This document shows, piece after piece, positions 19,106-28,420 of a stretch of 64,000 bases of DNA (the first letter of the stretch is position 1; the number at the start of each line of letters is the position of its first letter). Under the pieces are notes generated by a model, which ran no database searches, had not been told where the DNA came from, and was given only the letters and a program-made list of their open reading frames with translations. This stretch comes from Flavobacterium eburneipallidum. Lineage in GTDB: Bacteria; Bacteroidota; Bacteroidia; Flavobacteriales; Flavobacteriaceae. The stretch lies in NCBI RefSeq assembly GCF_027111355.2, contig NZ_CP114291.2, positions 1,054,001 to 1,118,000 on the forward strand. Reading direction: 5' to 3'. The position numbers and the translations under genes were made by a program.

Positions 19106-19780
19106 CTATTGTGCGCAATAGCAAGGTTTGTCTCCAAAGGTGTAGGTTAGCGTTACTCCCGAAAAAACATACCAATCATTGTTATTTAAGTTTCCAAATT
19201 TAGTAAATCTATTGTCTTCTGGATTGCTTCCGTCTAAATTATCGGTAAATGTATATCTAGCTCCAACTTCAATTCCTAATATAAAATGAGGTAAGACATT
19301 AGATTTTAATCCTAAAGTCATTGGGATTGCAAACGAACCTACATGTTTATCACCCCGATTTTCTCCAGGAACAACTGAAAAATCACGGTATCTCAAATAA
19401 TTTAATCCAGAATGTACATAAGGTGTGATTTTAGCTTTGTAATCATGTAGATTAAAATCAAAAAAATTAAATTCGATTCCTGCCGAAGCTTCACTGATGC
19501 CTTTTCTAAAGGTATAGCCTCTTTGTTCTCTGCTGGGTTCATCTGAATTTGCATCATGACCAGTAATAAAAGCACCAGCCAAGGAAAAACGATAAGAAAG
19601 CCTCGGACTTTTGTTCCATTTGTATAAAAAACCAATGGCTGGATCGTTAGGGTTGATGTAAGTAGTTTCTCCTACATCACCTACATAATTGCTCCCGCCA
19701 ACAAACACACCTAATTCATGAATTTGGGCATTGATAGTACAAAAAGACAATACGAAAAACAGGTTGAAAAGTTTATTCAT
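19106..19780 (-). CDS. DUF6089-like outer-membrane beta-barrel protein
   Basis: 224 residues. The signal peptide ends TINAQ (about 19), followed by IHELGVFVGGSNYVGDVG and alternating beta strands with many aromatic residues, ending in YTFGDKPCYCAQ. This fits DUF6089, a family conserved next to uppS-bamA in Bacteroidota. Its function is unknown, but the constant position beside bamA suggests a structural outer-membrane role. Confidence 0.82.
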   Translation of the reverse strand: MNKLFNLFFVLSFCTINAQIHELGVFVGGSNYVGDVGETTYINPNDPAIGFLYKWNKSPRLSYRFSLAGAFITGHDANSDEPSREQRGYTFRKGISEASAGIEFNFFDFNLHDYKAKITPYVHSGLNYLRYRDFSVVPGENRGDKHVGSFAIPMTLGLKSNVLPHFILGIEVGARYTFTDNLDGSNPEDNRFTKFGNLNNNDWYVFSGVTLTYTFGDKPCYCAQ

Positions 19781-19952
19781 TTAGTTAAAATTGCGTGCAA
19801 ATATAATAATTATCGACACGAATCAATGCGCATTAGATTAAATGTGCTTTTTATTAAAAAAAATGACACTTAAAACGAACGAAATTATTGATTCGAAAAC
19901 ACTTAAACGAATAAAATAAAGGTATTCGTATTTTAAAAAATAAAAAAAAAAG

Positions 19953-20837
19953 TTAATTTCTTCGGTCTTCTCCCCAAAATAATTTGCCACGAAGTGTTTT
20001 CAAAAAAGTTTCATTAGGAATTTCAATCATATTGATTTGAAAAGGGGTTTTCTTTATGGTTAATATAGTTTCGTTTTTTACGGAAGTAATTCTAGAATCC
20101 AGCGAAACTAAATAATGTTCTTCTCGCCCTGAAACTTTTAGTTTGATTTCGGTTTCATCAGGAATTACCAGTGGGCGTGCATTTAAGTTGTGAGGTGCAA
20201 TGGGTGTCACTACAAGACTTTTTACATCTGGAGTTAAAATAGGTCCGCCACAACTCATGGAATATCCTGTAGATCCTGTTGGGGTTGCTATTATTAAACC
20301 GTCAGCCCAATACGAATTCAAAAATTCGTCGTTAAGATAGGTTTCTACCGTAATCATTGAGGTGGAATCTTTTCGACTCACTGAAATTTCGTTTAAAGCA
20401 AAATTAATTTCTTCAATAGCATCATTTTTCAGAGAAGTCGAAAGACTTAATAGTGTTCTTTTTGAAATGGTATATTTCTTTTCGATGATGAATTGCATGA
20501 ATTCATCAATGTTTTCTTTTTGAACTGTTGCCAAAAATCCCAATCGTCCAGCATTTATTCCTAAAATAGGAACACCAGAATCACGAACCAATGCAGCAGC
20601 CCGCAAGATTGTTCCGTCACCGCCAATGCTGATAAGCATATCAAAACTACTGTCTAATTCGGTGTGAGATGAAAATGTTTTGTATTCTTTATCGATGATT
20701 TTTTTTTCGTACAAAACGCTTAAAAAATAGGATTCGATAACCATTTCGACATTGTTATTGGTGAAAAATTCAAAAATGTCGTTTATAATAGGTTCGGTGC
20801 TATTAAGATAGTATTTTCCGTAAATGGCTACTTTCAT
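19953..20837 (-). CDS. nadK: NAD kinase
   Basis: 294 residues. The GGDGT motif (72-76) and the Gly-rich TPTGSTGYSMSCGGP segment (about 190-204) define the NAD kinase fold, which phosphorylates NAD to NADP. Length is normal. It lies 44 nt downstream of the CBS-domain gene on the same strand. The 170-nt gap to DUF6089 is AT-rich with no clear terminator, so the operon may continue into DUF6089-uppS-bamA. Confidence 0.97.
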   Translation of the reverse strand: MKVAIYGKYYLNSTEPIINDIFEFFTNNNVEMVIESYFLSVLYEKKIIDKEYKTFSSHTELDSSFDMLISIGGDGTILRAAALVRDSGVPILGINAGRLGFLATVQKENIDEFMQFIIEKKYTISKRTLLSLSTSLKNDAIEEINFALNEISVSRKDSTSMITVETYLNDEFLNSYWADGLIIATPTGSTGYSMSCGGPILTPDVKSLVVTPIAPHNLNARPLVIPDETEIKLKVSGREEHYLVSLDSRITSVKNETILTIKKTPFQINMIEIPNETFLKTLRGKLFWGEDRRN

Positions 20838-20881
20838 TTTCTGTGTAATTTTCTCCCTCTCTAAAGGGGTGTGGTGAGGCT

Positions 20882-21541
20882 TTATATATTAAGGTATTTG
20901 TCTAGATAATCCGATCGTTCTTTTAAAGTGGTAATATAGCTATCTTCATTATGGTCTGATATTATTTCGTAATCATATCTTCTAAAGGCTTGAATGATTT
21001 CGTTTACTGGTCCAATGCTTATTTTTAGTGTTATTTCAATGCTGTCTGCATCGGTTGCTGATACAAATAACCCTAATAATTTTCCATCGTTGCTTTCTAC
21101 AATTTGGGAAATTTGACTTGCTGAATAATCAATGTCTTTTTTTCTGATAATAATAATTTTTCCTTGTTCGCTCAAAAAAGGAGTTTCATTAAAAAATTTA
21201 ATGATGTCACTCATTTCATAATACCCAATGTATTTGTTCTTTTCGTCTAAAACGGGAATTAAATTAGTGTTGTTTTTGGCAAAAACTTCCAAAACATCAA
21301 GCCAAATCATGTTGTTTCTGGCAAAAAAACCTTCTAGGGAGTATTTGTAATCAGATACTTTTTTGTTGCTATCAAAAGTTTCAATATCATTCGAAGCGAT
21401 GCTGCCAATGTATATTTCTTCTTCAATTATGGGAAAATGAGAAAAAGTCAAATCATCAAAAAATTCTTGAACCGCCCCGATAGTTTCTTGGCTGTCAATT
21501 GCTTTAAAATCATTGGTAATATAGTTTGTGATTTCAGTCAT
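20882..21541 (-). CDS. CBS-domain pair protein
   Basis: 219 residues with two CBS domains (about 1-70 and 75-135: DVLEVFAKNNTNLIPVLDEKNKYIGYYEM) and a C-terminal ACT-like region (about 140-205). CBS pairs bind adenine nucleotides and regulate a partner. This family is found upstream of nadK in flavobacteria, which suggests a link to NAD(P) or ATP sensing, though that is inference. The gene is divergent from pdxJ. Confidence 0.85.
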   Translation of the reverse strand: MTEITNYITNDFKAIDSQETIGAVQEFFDDLTFSHFPIIEEEIYIGSIASNDIETFDSNKKVSDYKYSLEGFFARNNMIWLDVLEVFAKNNTNLIPVLDEKNKYIGYYEMSDIIKFFNETPFLSEQGKIIIIRKKDIDYSASQISQIVESNDGKLLGLFVSATDADSIEITLKISIGPVNEIIQAFRRYDYEIISDHNEDSYITTLKERSDYLDKYLNI

Positions 21542-21604
21542 AATCCTTCTAAAATATTTCTTGCAAAATAATCAAAAATATGCAAAACAGCTAGGTTTAC
21601 TTTG

Positions 21605-21612
21605 TATTTTTG
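21605..21612 (+). promoter_or_regulatory. Candidate -7 element for pdxJ
   Basis: TATTTTTG fits the Bacteroidota housekeeping -7 consensus TAnnTTTG and lies 38 nt before the pdxJ ATG. No TTTG-type -33 box is at ideal spacing, so confidence is moderate. Confidence 0.4.
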
Positions 21613-21650
21613 CATTTCAAGTTTTACAAATATTCTTAAATAGTTTTCTA

Positions 21651-22364
21651 ATGACAAAGTTAAGTGTAAATATTAACAAAATAGCAACTTTACGCAACGC
21701 TCGTGGCGGAAATGTACCTGATTTATTAAAAGTAGCCGCCGATATTCAAAAATTTGGGGGTCAAGGAATTACAATTCATCCAAGACCAGACGAAAGACAC
21801 ATTCGCTATCAGGATGCTCGTGATTTGAAAGCTATTGTTTGCACTGAATATAATATTGAGGGAAATCCGCAACATAATTTTATCGATTTGGTGTTGGAAT
21901 GTAAACCAGAACAAGTGACTTTAGTTCCTGATGCTATTGGAGCAATTACTTCTTCAGCTGGTTGGGATACTGTGAAAAATCAAGCCTATTTAGCCGAAGT
22001 GATTCAGGAATTTCAACGCAACGGAATCCGAACTTCTATTTTTGTAGATCCCATTGCTGAAATGATTGAAGGCGCTAAAAAAACAGGAACAGATAGAATT
22101 GAATTGTACACCGAAGCTTTTGCGCATCAATACAGTTTAGGAAACAAAAACGGAATAGATCCTTATGTGAAATCGGCAATTTTGGCTAATGAATTGGAAT
22201 TAGGAATCAATGCGGGTCACGATTTGAGTTTAGATAATATTCAGTTTTTTAAACAAAATATACCTGGTTTATTAGAAGTTTCTATTGGTCATGCCTTGAT
22301 TGCGGAAGCTTTGTATCTCGGATTGGAGAATGTAGTGAATATGTATTTGCAAAAACTGAAATAA
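21651..22364 (+). CDS. pdxJ: Pyridoxine 5'-phosphate synthase
   Basis: 237 residues from ATG 21651. The longer frame upstream has no homologous sequence. MTKLSVNINKIATLRNARGG, the TIHPRPDERHI phosphate-binding segment, and the C-terminal AGHDLSLDN and EVSIGHALIAEAL motifs are typical of PdxJ. It condenses 1-deoxyxylulose 5-phosphate with 3-amino-1-hydroxyacetone phosphate in DXP-dependent vitamin B6 synthesis. It is followed by a large hairpin. Confidence 0.97.
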   Translation: MTKLSVNINKIATLRNARGGNVPDLLKVAADIQKFGGQGITIHPRPDERHIRYQDARDLKAIVCTEYNIEGNPQHNFIDLVLECKPEQVTLVPDAIGAITSSAGWDTVKNQAYLAEVIQEFQRNGIRTSIFVDPIAEMIEGAKKTGTDRIELYTEAFAHQYSLGNKNGIDPYVKSAILANELELGINAGHDLSLDNIQFFKQNIPGLLEVSIGHALIAEALYLGLENVVNMYLQKLK

Positions 22365-22368
22365 ATCA

Positions 22369-22443
22369 ACCATATAAGTTATATAAGTTCATTTAAGATT
22401 TTAAATATCCCAAACTTAAATGAACTTATATGACTTATATGGT
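22369..22443. repeat. 29-bp inverted repeat, large hairpin after pdxJ
   Basis: Arms at 22369-22397 and 22415-22443 pair over 29 bp with a single mismatch around a 17-nt AT-rich loop, and an A-run follows. It could terminate pdxJ or be a palindromic MITE-like element. The start of the next gene lies 17 nt beyond. Confidence 0.85.
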
Positions 22444-22460
22444 AAAAAAATATAATCTAA

Positions 22461-23222
22461 ATGTTGTACTCAAAAATAGAAGGCGAGGGCAAGCCACTTT
22501 TAATCATTCATGGATTTCTAGGAATGTCTGACAATTGGAAAACAATGGGAACGCAATTTGCTACCGATGGATTTCAGGCGCATTTATTGGATTTGCGCAA
22601 TCATGGTAAAAGTTTTCATTCGGATGAGTTCAATTACGAACTAATGGCTCAAGATGTTTTGGATTATTGCCAAGCTAATAATCTCGAAAAAGTTAGCATA
22701 ATTGGACATTCGATGGGAGGGAAAACAGCCATGCTTTTTGCAACAAAATATCCCGCAATGGTCGAAAAATTAATAGTTGCTGATATTGGTCCAAAATTTT
22801 ATCCGCAACACCATCAAGTTATTTTTGATGCGTTGAATGCGGTCGATTTTTCTAAAAAACCAAGTCGAAATGAAGTCGAAGCAATTATGTCGCAATACAT
22901 CACCGATTTTGGAACCCGACAATTTCTATTAAAAAGTTTGTACTGGCAAGAGCCAGGACAATTAGCCTTCCGCTTTAATTTAGCAGTTTTTAATGCTAAT
23001 AAAGACGAAATAGGAAAACCACTTCCCGAAAATGCGATTTTCAATAATCCAACACTTTTTATTCGTGGCGGCAATTCGAATTATATTTTAGATGAAGATT
23101 TCGAGAATATTCAACAGCATTTTCCAGATTCAAAACTAGAAACTATCCCGAATGTTGGGCATTGGCTTCACGCCGAAAACCCAAAACTCTTTTATGAAAT
23201 ATCGAGTTCGTTTTTGAAATAA
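22461..23222 (+). CDS. Alpha/beta-hydrolase, YbfF-esterase-like
   Basis: 253 residues. It has oxyanion-hole IIHGFLGMSDNW (about 15-26), nucleophile elbow GHSMGG (Ser84), and C-terminal NVGHWLHAENP supplying the catalytic His, with an acid likely in the preceding strand. The layout matches YbfF-type acyl esterases. The physiological substrate is unknown. Confidence 0.9.
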   Translation: MLYSKIEGEGKPLLIIHGFLGMSDNWKTMGTQFATDGFQAHLLDLRNHGKSFHSDEFNYELMAQDVLDYCQANNLEKVSIIGHSMGGKTAMLFATKYPAMVEKLIVADIGPKFYPQHHQVIFDALNAVDFSKKPSRNEVEAIMSQYITDFGTRQFLLKSLYWQEPGQLAFRFNLAVFNANKDEIGKPLPENAIFNNPTLFIRGGNSNYILDEDFENIQQHFPDSKLETIPNVGHWLHAENPKLFYEISSSFLK

Positions 23223-23249
23223 TTATTATACATTTGAAATAAAAAGACT

Positions 23250-23594
23250 ATGAAACTACTTATCCGAATTATTATCACATCAATTTTAGTGTTGCTTATT
23301 GCTCATTTTATGACTGGTGTTCATATCAAAGATTTTGTTACTGCGCTACTTGTTGCGGTTGTTTTAGGATTGCTTAACTTGTTTATAAAACCAATATTTG
23401 TAGTATTGACACTGCCTTTTACCATTTTTACATTGGGCTTGTTTTTACTGGTGATTAATGCTATAATTATTTTGTTATGCACCTATATTGTTGGCGGATT
23501 TAAGGTTGATTCCTTTTTTACGGCACTGATTTTCAGTGTGGTATTGTCGTTGTCGCAGTCCATTTTATTTGCTATTGTAGGTAAAGATAAATAG
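23250..23594 (+). CDS. Four-helix membrane protein of the phage_holin_4_2 family
   Basis: 114 residues, almost entirely hydrophobic, with four predicted TM helices (about 4-22, 28-46, 52-76, 86-108). The pattern GLLNLFIKPIFVVLTLPFTIFTLGLF is diagnostic of PF04020 proteins, which are named phage holins but are widespread chromosomal membrane proteins. No phage genes are nearby, so a lysis role is unlikely. Confidence 0.85.
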   Translation: MKLLIRIIITSILVLLIAHFMTGVHIKDFVTALLVAVVLGLLNLFIKPIFVVLTLPFTIFTLGLFLLVINAIIILLCTYIVGGFKVDSFFTALIFSVVLSLSQSILFAIVGKDK

Positions 23595-23653
23595 AAAAAT
23601 AAAGGGAATTGAGGGGCAAATAAGCGACTAAAATTCAATAGATTAAAAACTTG

Positions 23654-23681
23654 TTTGGGTTGTAAAATTTTTATAATTTTG
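23654..23681 (+). promoter_or_regulatory. Candidate promoter for tig
   Basis: TTTG at 23654-23657 and TAATTTTG at 23674-23681, separated by 16 bp, match the Bacteroidota primary sigma pattern TTTG / TAnnTTTG. The tig ATG follows 34 nt later. Confidence 0.6.
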
Positions 23682-23715
23682 CGACCCAATTTTATTATGT
23701 AAATAAACGAAGAAG

Positions 23716-25041
23716 ATGGATATTAAAAGAGTAGCAGTAGACGCAGTAAACGAAACAATTGTAATGACAGTTGTTCACATGGATTACAAAGGTCAAGTAG
23801 CCAAAAGAATAAACGAAAAAATGCCTTTGGCACAAGTAAAAGGTTTTAGAAAAGGAGCTGTGCCTAAAGATCTTGTTGAAAAACAATATGGTAGAGAAAT
23901 TAAGAAAGAAGAAGTTAAAAAAGTAGTTGATTTAGCTTTAGAGCGTTACATTCAATCGGAAAGATTAAATCTTTTGGGAACTCCTTTAGCTAAAGAAAAT
24001 GAAGAATTAGATTGGTCAGCAGAAGAATTGACTTTCGAGTTTGAAATCGGTTTGGTGCCTAATTTCGAAATTGATTTAGATGCTAAAAATGACATCGTAA
24101 AATATGTAGTTACGGCCGATGATAAATTAATCGACGGACAAGTGGAGCGCATCCAAAAACAATTTGGAAATGCAATTCCTCAAGAAGTGGTTGTTGAAGG
24201 ATCTGATATTAAAGGTATTTTTACTAATGAAGCAGAAGGAATCGGAAACGAAACTACTATTTCATTATCAGTTTTCAAAGACAAAGCTACTGCTGATAAA
24301 TTTATTGGTAAAAAAGTAGGTGATGTTGTAACGGTAAACACAAGTGGTTTATTCGAAGACGATCATCAATTGATGGATTATTTGAAAGTAGGTCACGATA
24401 ACGTTCACGGTTTAGCAATTGATGTTGATTTCACTATCGAAGCCATTACTGTTTCAGAGCCAGCGGAATTGAACCAAGAATTATTTGACAAATTATTTGG
24501 CGCTGGAAATGTAGCTTCACTAGAAGACTTGAAAGCAAAAATCAAAGAAGATGCCGAGTCTCAATTTGCTCAACAAGCGGATCAAAAATTATTAGGTGAT
24601 GTAACGGAGTTTTTAATCGAAAACACCAAATTCGATTTACCAGCTGAATTCCTTAAAAAATGGTTGCAAACTGTAGGTGAAAAAAAATTATCTCCAGAAG
24701 AAGCTGAAGTAGAATATGCGCGTTCTGAAAAAGGATTGCGTTTTCAATTGATAGAAGGAAAAGCATTGGCTCAAAATGACATCAAAATCACTTTTGACGA
24801 TTTGAAAACTTTTACTTCAAAAAACATCCGTCAGCAAATGGCACAATTCGGGCAAACTAATCCTACTGACGAAGAAGTTCAAGGAATTGTAGCAAGAGTT
24901 TTGTCTAATCAAGAAGAAGTGAAAAGACTTTCAGACCAAGTAGTTGCAGAAAAATTATTGGAAATCTTCAAAGAGAAAGCAAATCCAACAACTAAAGAAG
25001 TGACTTACGAAGAATTTATTGCTGCGTCTTACGGAGAATAA
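23716..25041 (+). CDS. tig: Trigger factor
   Basis: 441 residues. The N-terminal ribosome-binding domain has the GFRKGAVP signature (about 43-50). A reduced FKBP-like PPIase domain (about 150-245) and a long helical SurA-like chaperone domain (about 250-430) follow. It is a ribosome-associated folding chaperone. The tig-clpP-clpX order is conserved across bacteria. Confidence 0.96.
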   Translation: MDIKRVAVDAVNETIVMTVVHMDYKGQVAKRINEKMPLAQVKGFRKGAVPKDLVEKQYGREIKKEEVKKVVDLALERYIQSERLNLLGTPLAKENEELDWSAEELTFEFEIGLVPNFEIDLDAKNDIVKYVVTADDKLIDGQVERIQKQFGNAIPQEVVVEGSDIKGIFTNEAEGIGNETTISLSVFKDKATADKFIGKKVGDVVTVNTSGLFEDDHQLMDYLKVGHDNVHGLAIDVDFTIEAITVSEPAELNQELFDKLFGAGNVASLEDLKAKIKEDAESQFAQQADQKLLGDVTEFLIENTKFDLPAEFLKKWLQTVGEKKLSPEEAEVEYARSEKGLRFQLIEGKALAQNDIKITFDDLKTFTSKNIRQQMAQFGQTNPTDEEVQGIVARVLSNQEEVKRLSDQVVAEKLLEIFKEKANPTTKEVTYEEFIAASYGE

Positions 25042-25085
25042 TTTGGAAAGTTGGGAGATTGAAGTGGGAAGTTTGAAGTCGAGAG
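25042..25085. repeat. GGAAGT-type degenerate spacer repeat
   Basis: Tandem variants of GGGAAGTTTGAAGT directly follow the tig stop. The same repeat vocabulary appears at 25951-26015, 47942-48050 and 48495-48547, and as CTTCCCA units inside prmC. Confidence 0.6.
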
Positions 25086-25165
25086 TTTATTGGATTAAGT
25101 CCAAAAAATTCAAATAACTTTATGATTTTTTTACAAAGTCTAAACCATAAAAAATAGTTATATTT

Positions 25166-25193
25166 GAGCGTCAAAAATATTTTTTTGGCGCTC
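25166..25193. terminator. Terminator after tig
   Basis: Stem GAGCGTC / GGCGCTC (one G-T pair), extended by A-rich/T-rich pairing and followed by CTTTTG. It separates tig from clpP. Confidence 0.6.
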
Positions 25194-25273
25194 TTTTGTT
25201 TGAATCGTTTAGGGTTAAATAATTATAAACCATTAAACCATTTTAAGCTTTTAAACTTTTAAACTTTTAAAAA

Positions 25274-25945
25274 ATGAACTACGGTAAAGAATTTAAAAAA
25301 TTTGCTACAAAACACCAAGGTGTAAACGCAATGTACTACGACAAAATCGTAGCGGCAATGAATCCAACTAATATGACCCCTTATATTATTGAAGAGCGTC
25401 AGTTGAATATTTCTCAATTGGATGTTTTTTCAAGATTGATGATGGACAGAATTATCTTCTTGGGAACAGGAATCGATGATCAAATTGCCAACATCGTTCA
25501 AGCGCAGTTATTATTTTTGGAAAGTGCCGATGCTTCTAAAGACATTCAAATTTACTTGAATTCTCCAGGAGGAAGCGTTTACGCAGGATTGGGAATTTAT
25601 GATACCATGCAATACATCAAACCAGATGTAGCTACCATTTGTACAGGAATGGCAGCTTCTATGGGAGCAGTGCTGTTATGTGCTGGAGCAGCTGGAAAAC
25701 GTTCAGCATTGCCGCATTCAAGAGTAATGATTCACCAACCATCAGGCGGAGCACAAGGTGTGGCGACTGATATGGAAATCAACTTGCGTGAAATGTTGAA
25801 ACTAAAAGATGAATTGTACCATATTATTTCACAACATTCAGGACAAACTTTTGATAAAGTACATAAAGACAGCGAGCGCGATTATTGGATGATTGCTGAC
25901 GAAGCCAAAGAATACGGAATGATTGATGAAGTGTTAAGAAGATAA
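25274..25945 (+). CDS. clpP: ATP-dependent Clp protease proteolytic subunit
   Basis: 223 residues with the Ser-His-Asp triad at Ser129 (GMAASMGA), His154 (MIHQP) and Asp203 (ERDYW region), at the spacing of the family (25 and 49 residues). The N-terminus is about 30 residues longer than the E. coli mature form and probably contains a processed propeptide. It forms the tetradecameric protease used with ClpX, encoded next. Confidence 0.97.
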   Translation: MNYGKEFKKFATKHQGVNAMYYDKIVAAMNPTNMTPYIIEERQLNISQLDVFSRLMMDRIIFLGTGIDDQIANIVQAQLLFLESADASKDIQIYLNSPGGSVYAGLGIYDTMQYIKPDVATICTGMAASMGAVLLCAGAAGKRSALPHSRVMIHQPSGGAQGVATDMEINLREMLKLKDELYHIISQHSGQTFDKVHKDSERDYWMIADEAKEYGMIDEVLRR

Positions 25946-25950
25946 ATTAA

Positions 25951-26015
25951 AGTTAGAGGTTAGAAGTTAGAGGTACGATTGGGACTTCTAACTTCTAACT
26001 TCTGACCTCCAACCT
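25951..26015. repeat. Inverted AAGTTAGA repeat between clpP and clpX
   Basis: Left arm 25951-25974 (AGTTAGAGGTTAGAAGTTAG) is partly complementary to 25984-26015 (ACTTCTAACTTCTAACTTCT). It forms a hairpin within a transcript that probably spans clpP-clpX. It could attenuate or process the mRNA, but may be only spacer repeat. Confidence 0.7.
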
Positions 26016-26021
26016 CAAAAG

Positions 26022-27257
26022 ATGGCAAAACCAAAATTAGAATGTTCATTCTGTGGAAGAAAAAAACCAGAAACCAGTTTGCTGATTGCTGGAATTGATG
26101 CGCACATTTGTGATAAATGTATCGAACAAGCCCACGGAATTGTATTAGAAGAATTAAAATCAAGCGGCAAAGCAAATCATTTGCCAACCGACTTGGTATT
26201 GAGAAAACCAAAAGAAATCAGGGCTTTCCTAGATCAATATGTTATTGGTCAGGATCAAACCAAAAAAGTAATGTCGGTGGCGGTTTACAATCACTACAAA
26301 CGTTTGATGCAACAAGAATTGCACGACGAGGTAGAGATTGAAAAAAGCAATATCATCATGGTAGGTCAAACTGGAACTGGGAAAACATTGGTGGCTAAAA
26401 CCATTGCTAAAATGTTAGACGTTCCTTTGGCGATTGTTGATGCAACGGTATTAACAGAAGCTGGTTATGTGGGAGAAGATGTCGAAAGTATTTTGACGCG
26501 TCTTTTGCAGGCTGCTGATTATGATGTAACCAAAGCTGAAAGAGGAATTGTTTTCATTGATGAAATTGATAAAATTGCTCGCAAAAGCGACAATCCATCC
26601 ATCACTCGTGATGTATCAGGAGAAGGGGTGCAACAGGCTTTATTGAAATTATTGGAAGGAACGGTTGTCAATGTTCCACCAAAAGGAGGAAGAAAACATC
26701 CAGACCAAAAATTTGTTGAGGTAAACACCCAAAACATTTTGTTTATCGCTGGTGGTGCATTTGATGGAGTAGAACGTATAATTTCTAAACGTTTGAACCG
26801 TCAAGCGGTTGGTTATTCGACTTCTAAAAATGCTGACAATATAGATAAAGATAATTTACTACAATATATTATTCCAAAAGACATCAAAGATTTTGGATTG
26901 ATTCCGGAGATTATTGGTCGTTTACCAGTTTTAACGCACATGGATCCTTTGGACAGAGCCACTTTGAGAGCGATTTTGACCCAACCTAAAAATGCTTTAA
27001 TCAAACAATATCAAAAGTTGTTTTTGATGGATGAGGTGGAATTCAATATCACAGACGAGGCCTTGGATTTCATTGTAGATAAGGCTTTGGAATACAAATT
27101 AGGAGCTCGTGGATTACGTTCGTTATGCGAAGCTATCTTGACCGATGCGATGTATGAATTGCCAAGTTCTGATGATAAAGTATTAGAAATCGACGTAGAT
27201 TACGCCAAAGAAACTTTGAATAGAAATTTATTGAAACGATTAGAAATTGCTTCGTAA
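26022..27257 (+). CDS. clpX: Clp protease ATPase ClpX
   Basis: 411 residues. It has an N-terminal C4 zinc finger (CSFC near 8-11 and CDKC near 36-39), Walker A GQTGTGKT, Walker [10 protein letters not shown], and sensor 2 in GARGLRS. The ClpP-docking loop, IGF in E. coli, reads AVGY here ([11 protein letters not shown]). It unfolds tagged proteins and feeds them to ClpP. Its last ten codons plus stop are duplicated 1.2 kb downstream, beyond the fic gene. Confidence 0.97.
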   Translation: MAKPKLECSFCGRKKPETSLLIAGIDAHICDKCIEQAHGIVLEELKSSGKANHLPTDLVLRKPKEIRAFLDQYVIGQDQTKKVMSVAVYNHYKRLMQQELHDEVEIEKSNIIMVGQTGTGKTLVAKTIAKMLDVPLAIVDATVLTEAGYVGEDVESILTRLLQAADYDVTKAERGIVFIDEIDKIARKSDNPSITRDVSGEGVQQALLKLLEGTVVNVPPKGGRKHPDQKFVEVNTQNILFIAGGAFDGVERIISKRLNRQAVGYSTSKNADNIDKDNLLQYIIPKDIKDFGLIPEIIGRLPVLTHMDPLDRATLRAILTQPKNALIKQYQKLFLMDEVEFNITDEALDFIVDKALEYKLGARGLRSLCEAILTDAMYELPSSDDKVLEIDVDYAKETLNRNLLKRLEIAS

Positions 27258-27259
27258 TT
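27227..27259. repeat. Direct repeat, left copy, inside clpX 3' end
   Basis: 33 bp covering the last codons and stop of clpX. It matches 28421-28453 at 32 of 33 positions, the one change (TTA to TTG) being synonymous in the clpX frame. The pair brackets the fic gene. Confidence 0.9.
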
Positions 27260-27284
27260 CAATTTCAAGCTCAATAAAAAATGA

Positions 27285-27320
27285 AATAAAGCTCAAAAAC
27301 GGATGTTTTTGAGCTTTATT
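27285..27320. terminator. Terminator after clpX
   Basis: Perfect 16-bp stem (27285-27300 with 27305-27320) around loop GGAT. It ends the clpP-clpX transcript and insulates fic. Confidence 0.88.
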
Positions 27321-27350
27321 CGTTAAATTTGTGAGCTCAAAGTGTTTTTT

Positions 27351-28400
27351 ATGGCAAAGTTTAAATTAGATTTAGAAAAAGGAATACTGGATTATATCCA
27401 AAAGCATCCCAATAGTTCCTCAAGAGAAATTTATGATGGATTGGGAAATGTTGTAGCACTTGCGACCGTAAAAAGGACAATTGCAACATTATTAGATAAA
27501 AATTTTGTTACTACAATTGGAAAAGGAAAAGCTACGAAGTACTTTATTGGCAAAGGTTTAGATGTTTTATTTCCAATAGATGTAGCAGTTTATTTTGAAA
27601 AAGAGATTGATGAACGAGAAATAAAAGAAGGATTTAGCTTTGATCTTATCAAAGAAATATTGAGCGTAATTTCGCTGTTTACTGATGAGGAAATGGAAAA
27701 ACTGTCCAATCTTCAAAATAGTTTCACAGAAAATACCTCAAGACTTACGAAAACCGAATATATTAAAGAGTTTGAGCGGTTAGCGATTGATTTGAGTTGG
27801 AAATCTTCTCAAATTGAGGGTAATACTTATTCTTTATTAGAAACTGAAAAATTATTAAAAGAAAAAGAAACGGCGTCAGGTAAGACTAAAGATGAGGCTG
27901 TTATGTTATTGAATCATAAAACCGCATTGGATTTTATTTTGGAGAATCCAGATTATGTAAATCCTCTTTCTGTTTCACGAATTGAAGATATTCACAGTTT
28001 GCTTATTGAAGGTTTGGGTATTGATAGAAACATTCGAAATCGAAGAGTTGGTATTTCAGGAACAAATTACAAACCTTTAGATAATGCCTTTCAAATAAAA
28101 GAAGCATTGGATGATATGTGTATTCTTATCAACAGTAGAGAAAATATTTTTGAGAAGGGATTATTGGCTTTGGTTTTACTTTCTTATATTCAACCTTTTT
28201 CTGATGGGAATAAGAGAACTGCAAGAATTATGAGCAATGCCATTTTAATTCATTATCAGTATTGTCCACTATCTTTTAGGACAGTTGATTCTATTGATTA
28301 TAAAAAAGCGATGCTTGTTTTTTATGAGCAAAATAATATTAGTGTTTTTAAGAATATTTTTGTGGAGCAGTTTGAATTTGCAGTTAAAACGTATTTTTGA
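27351..28400 (+). CDS. Fic-family protein, catalytic His replaced by Gln
   Basis: 349 residues from ATG 27351. An N-terminal winged-helix-like region (about 10-75) and an inhibitory helix with SSQIEGN (152-158, fitting SxxxEGN of class II Fic proteins) come first. The Fic core reads QPFSDGNKRTAR at 281-292. The consensus is HxFxDGNxRxxR, and the base that normally starts AMP transfer is His, so position 281 (CAA, Gln) is a change in a key residue. The rest of the phosphate-binding loop is intact. It may be inactive, regulatory or use another chemistry. It is flanked by a 33-bp duplication of the clpX end. Confidence 0.9.
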   Translation: MAKFKLDLEKGILDYIQKHPNSSSREIYDGLGNVVALATVKRTIATLLDKNFVTTIGKGKATKYFIGKGLDVLFPIDVAVYFEKEIDEREIKEGFSFDLIKEILSVISLFTDEEMEKLSNLQNSFTENTSRLTKTEYIKEFERLAIDLSWKSSQIEGNTYSLLETEKLLKEKETASGKTKDEAVMLLNHKTALDFILENPDYVNPLSVSRIEDIHSLLIEGLGIDRNIRNRRVGISGTNYKPLDNAFQIKEALDDMCILINSRENIFEKGLLALVLLSYIQPFSDGNKRTARIMSNAILIHYQYCPLSFRTVDSIDYKKAMLVFYEQNNISVFKNIFVEQFEFAVKTYF

Positions 28401-28420
28401 TTTAAAACCTTAAATGGAAT

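Noticed and set aside
23250..23594. Phage holin as evidence of prophage
   Set aside because: The family is common in chromosomes, and no other phage genes lie within 30 kb.
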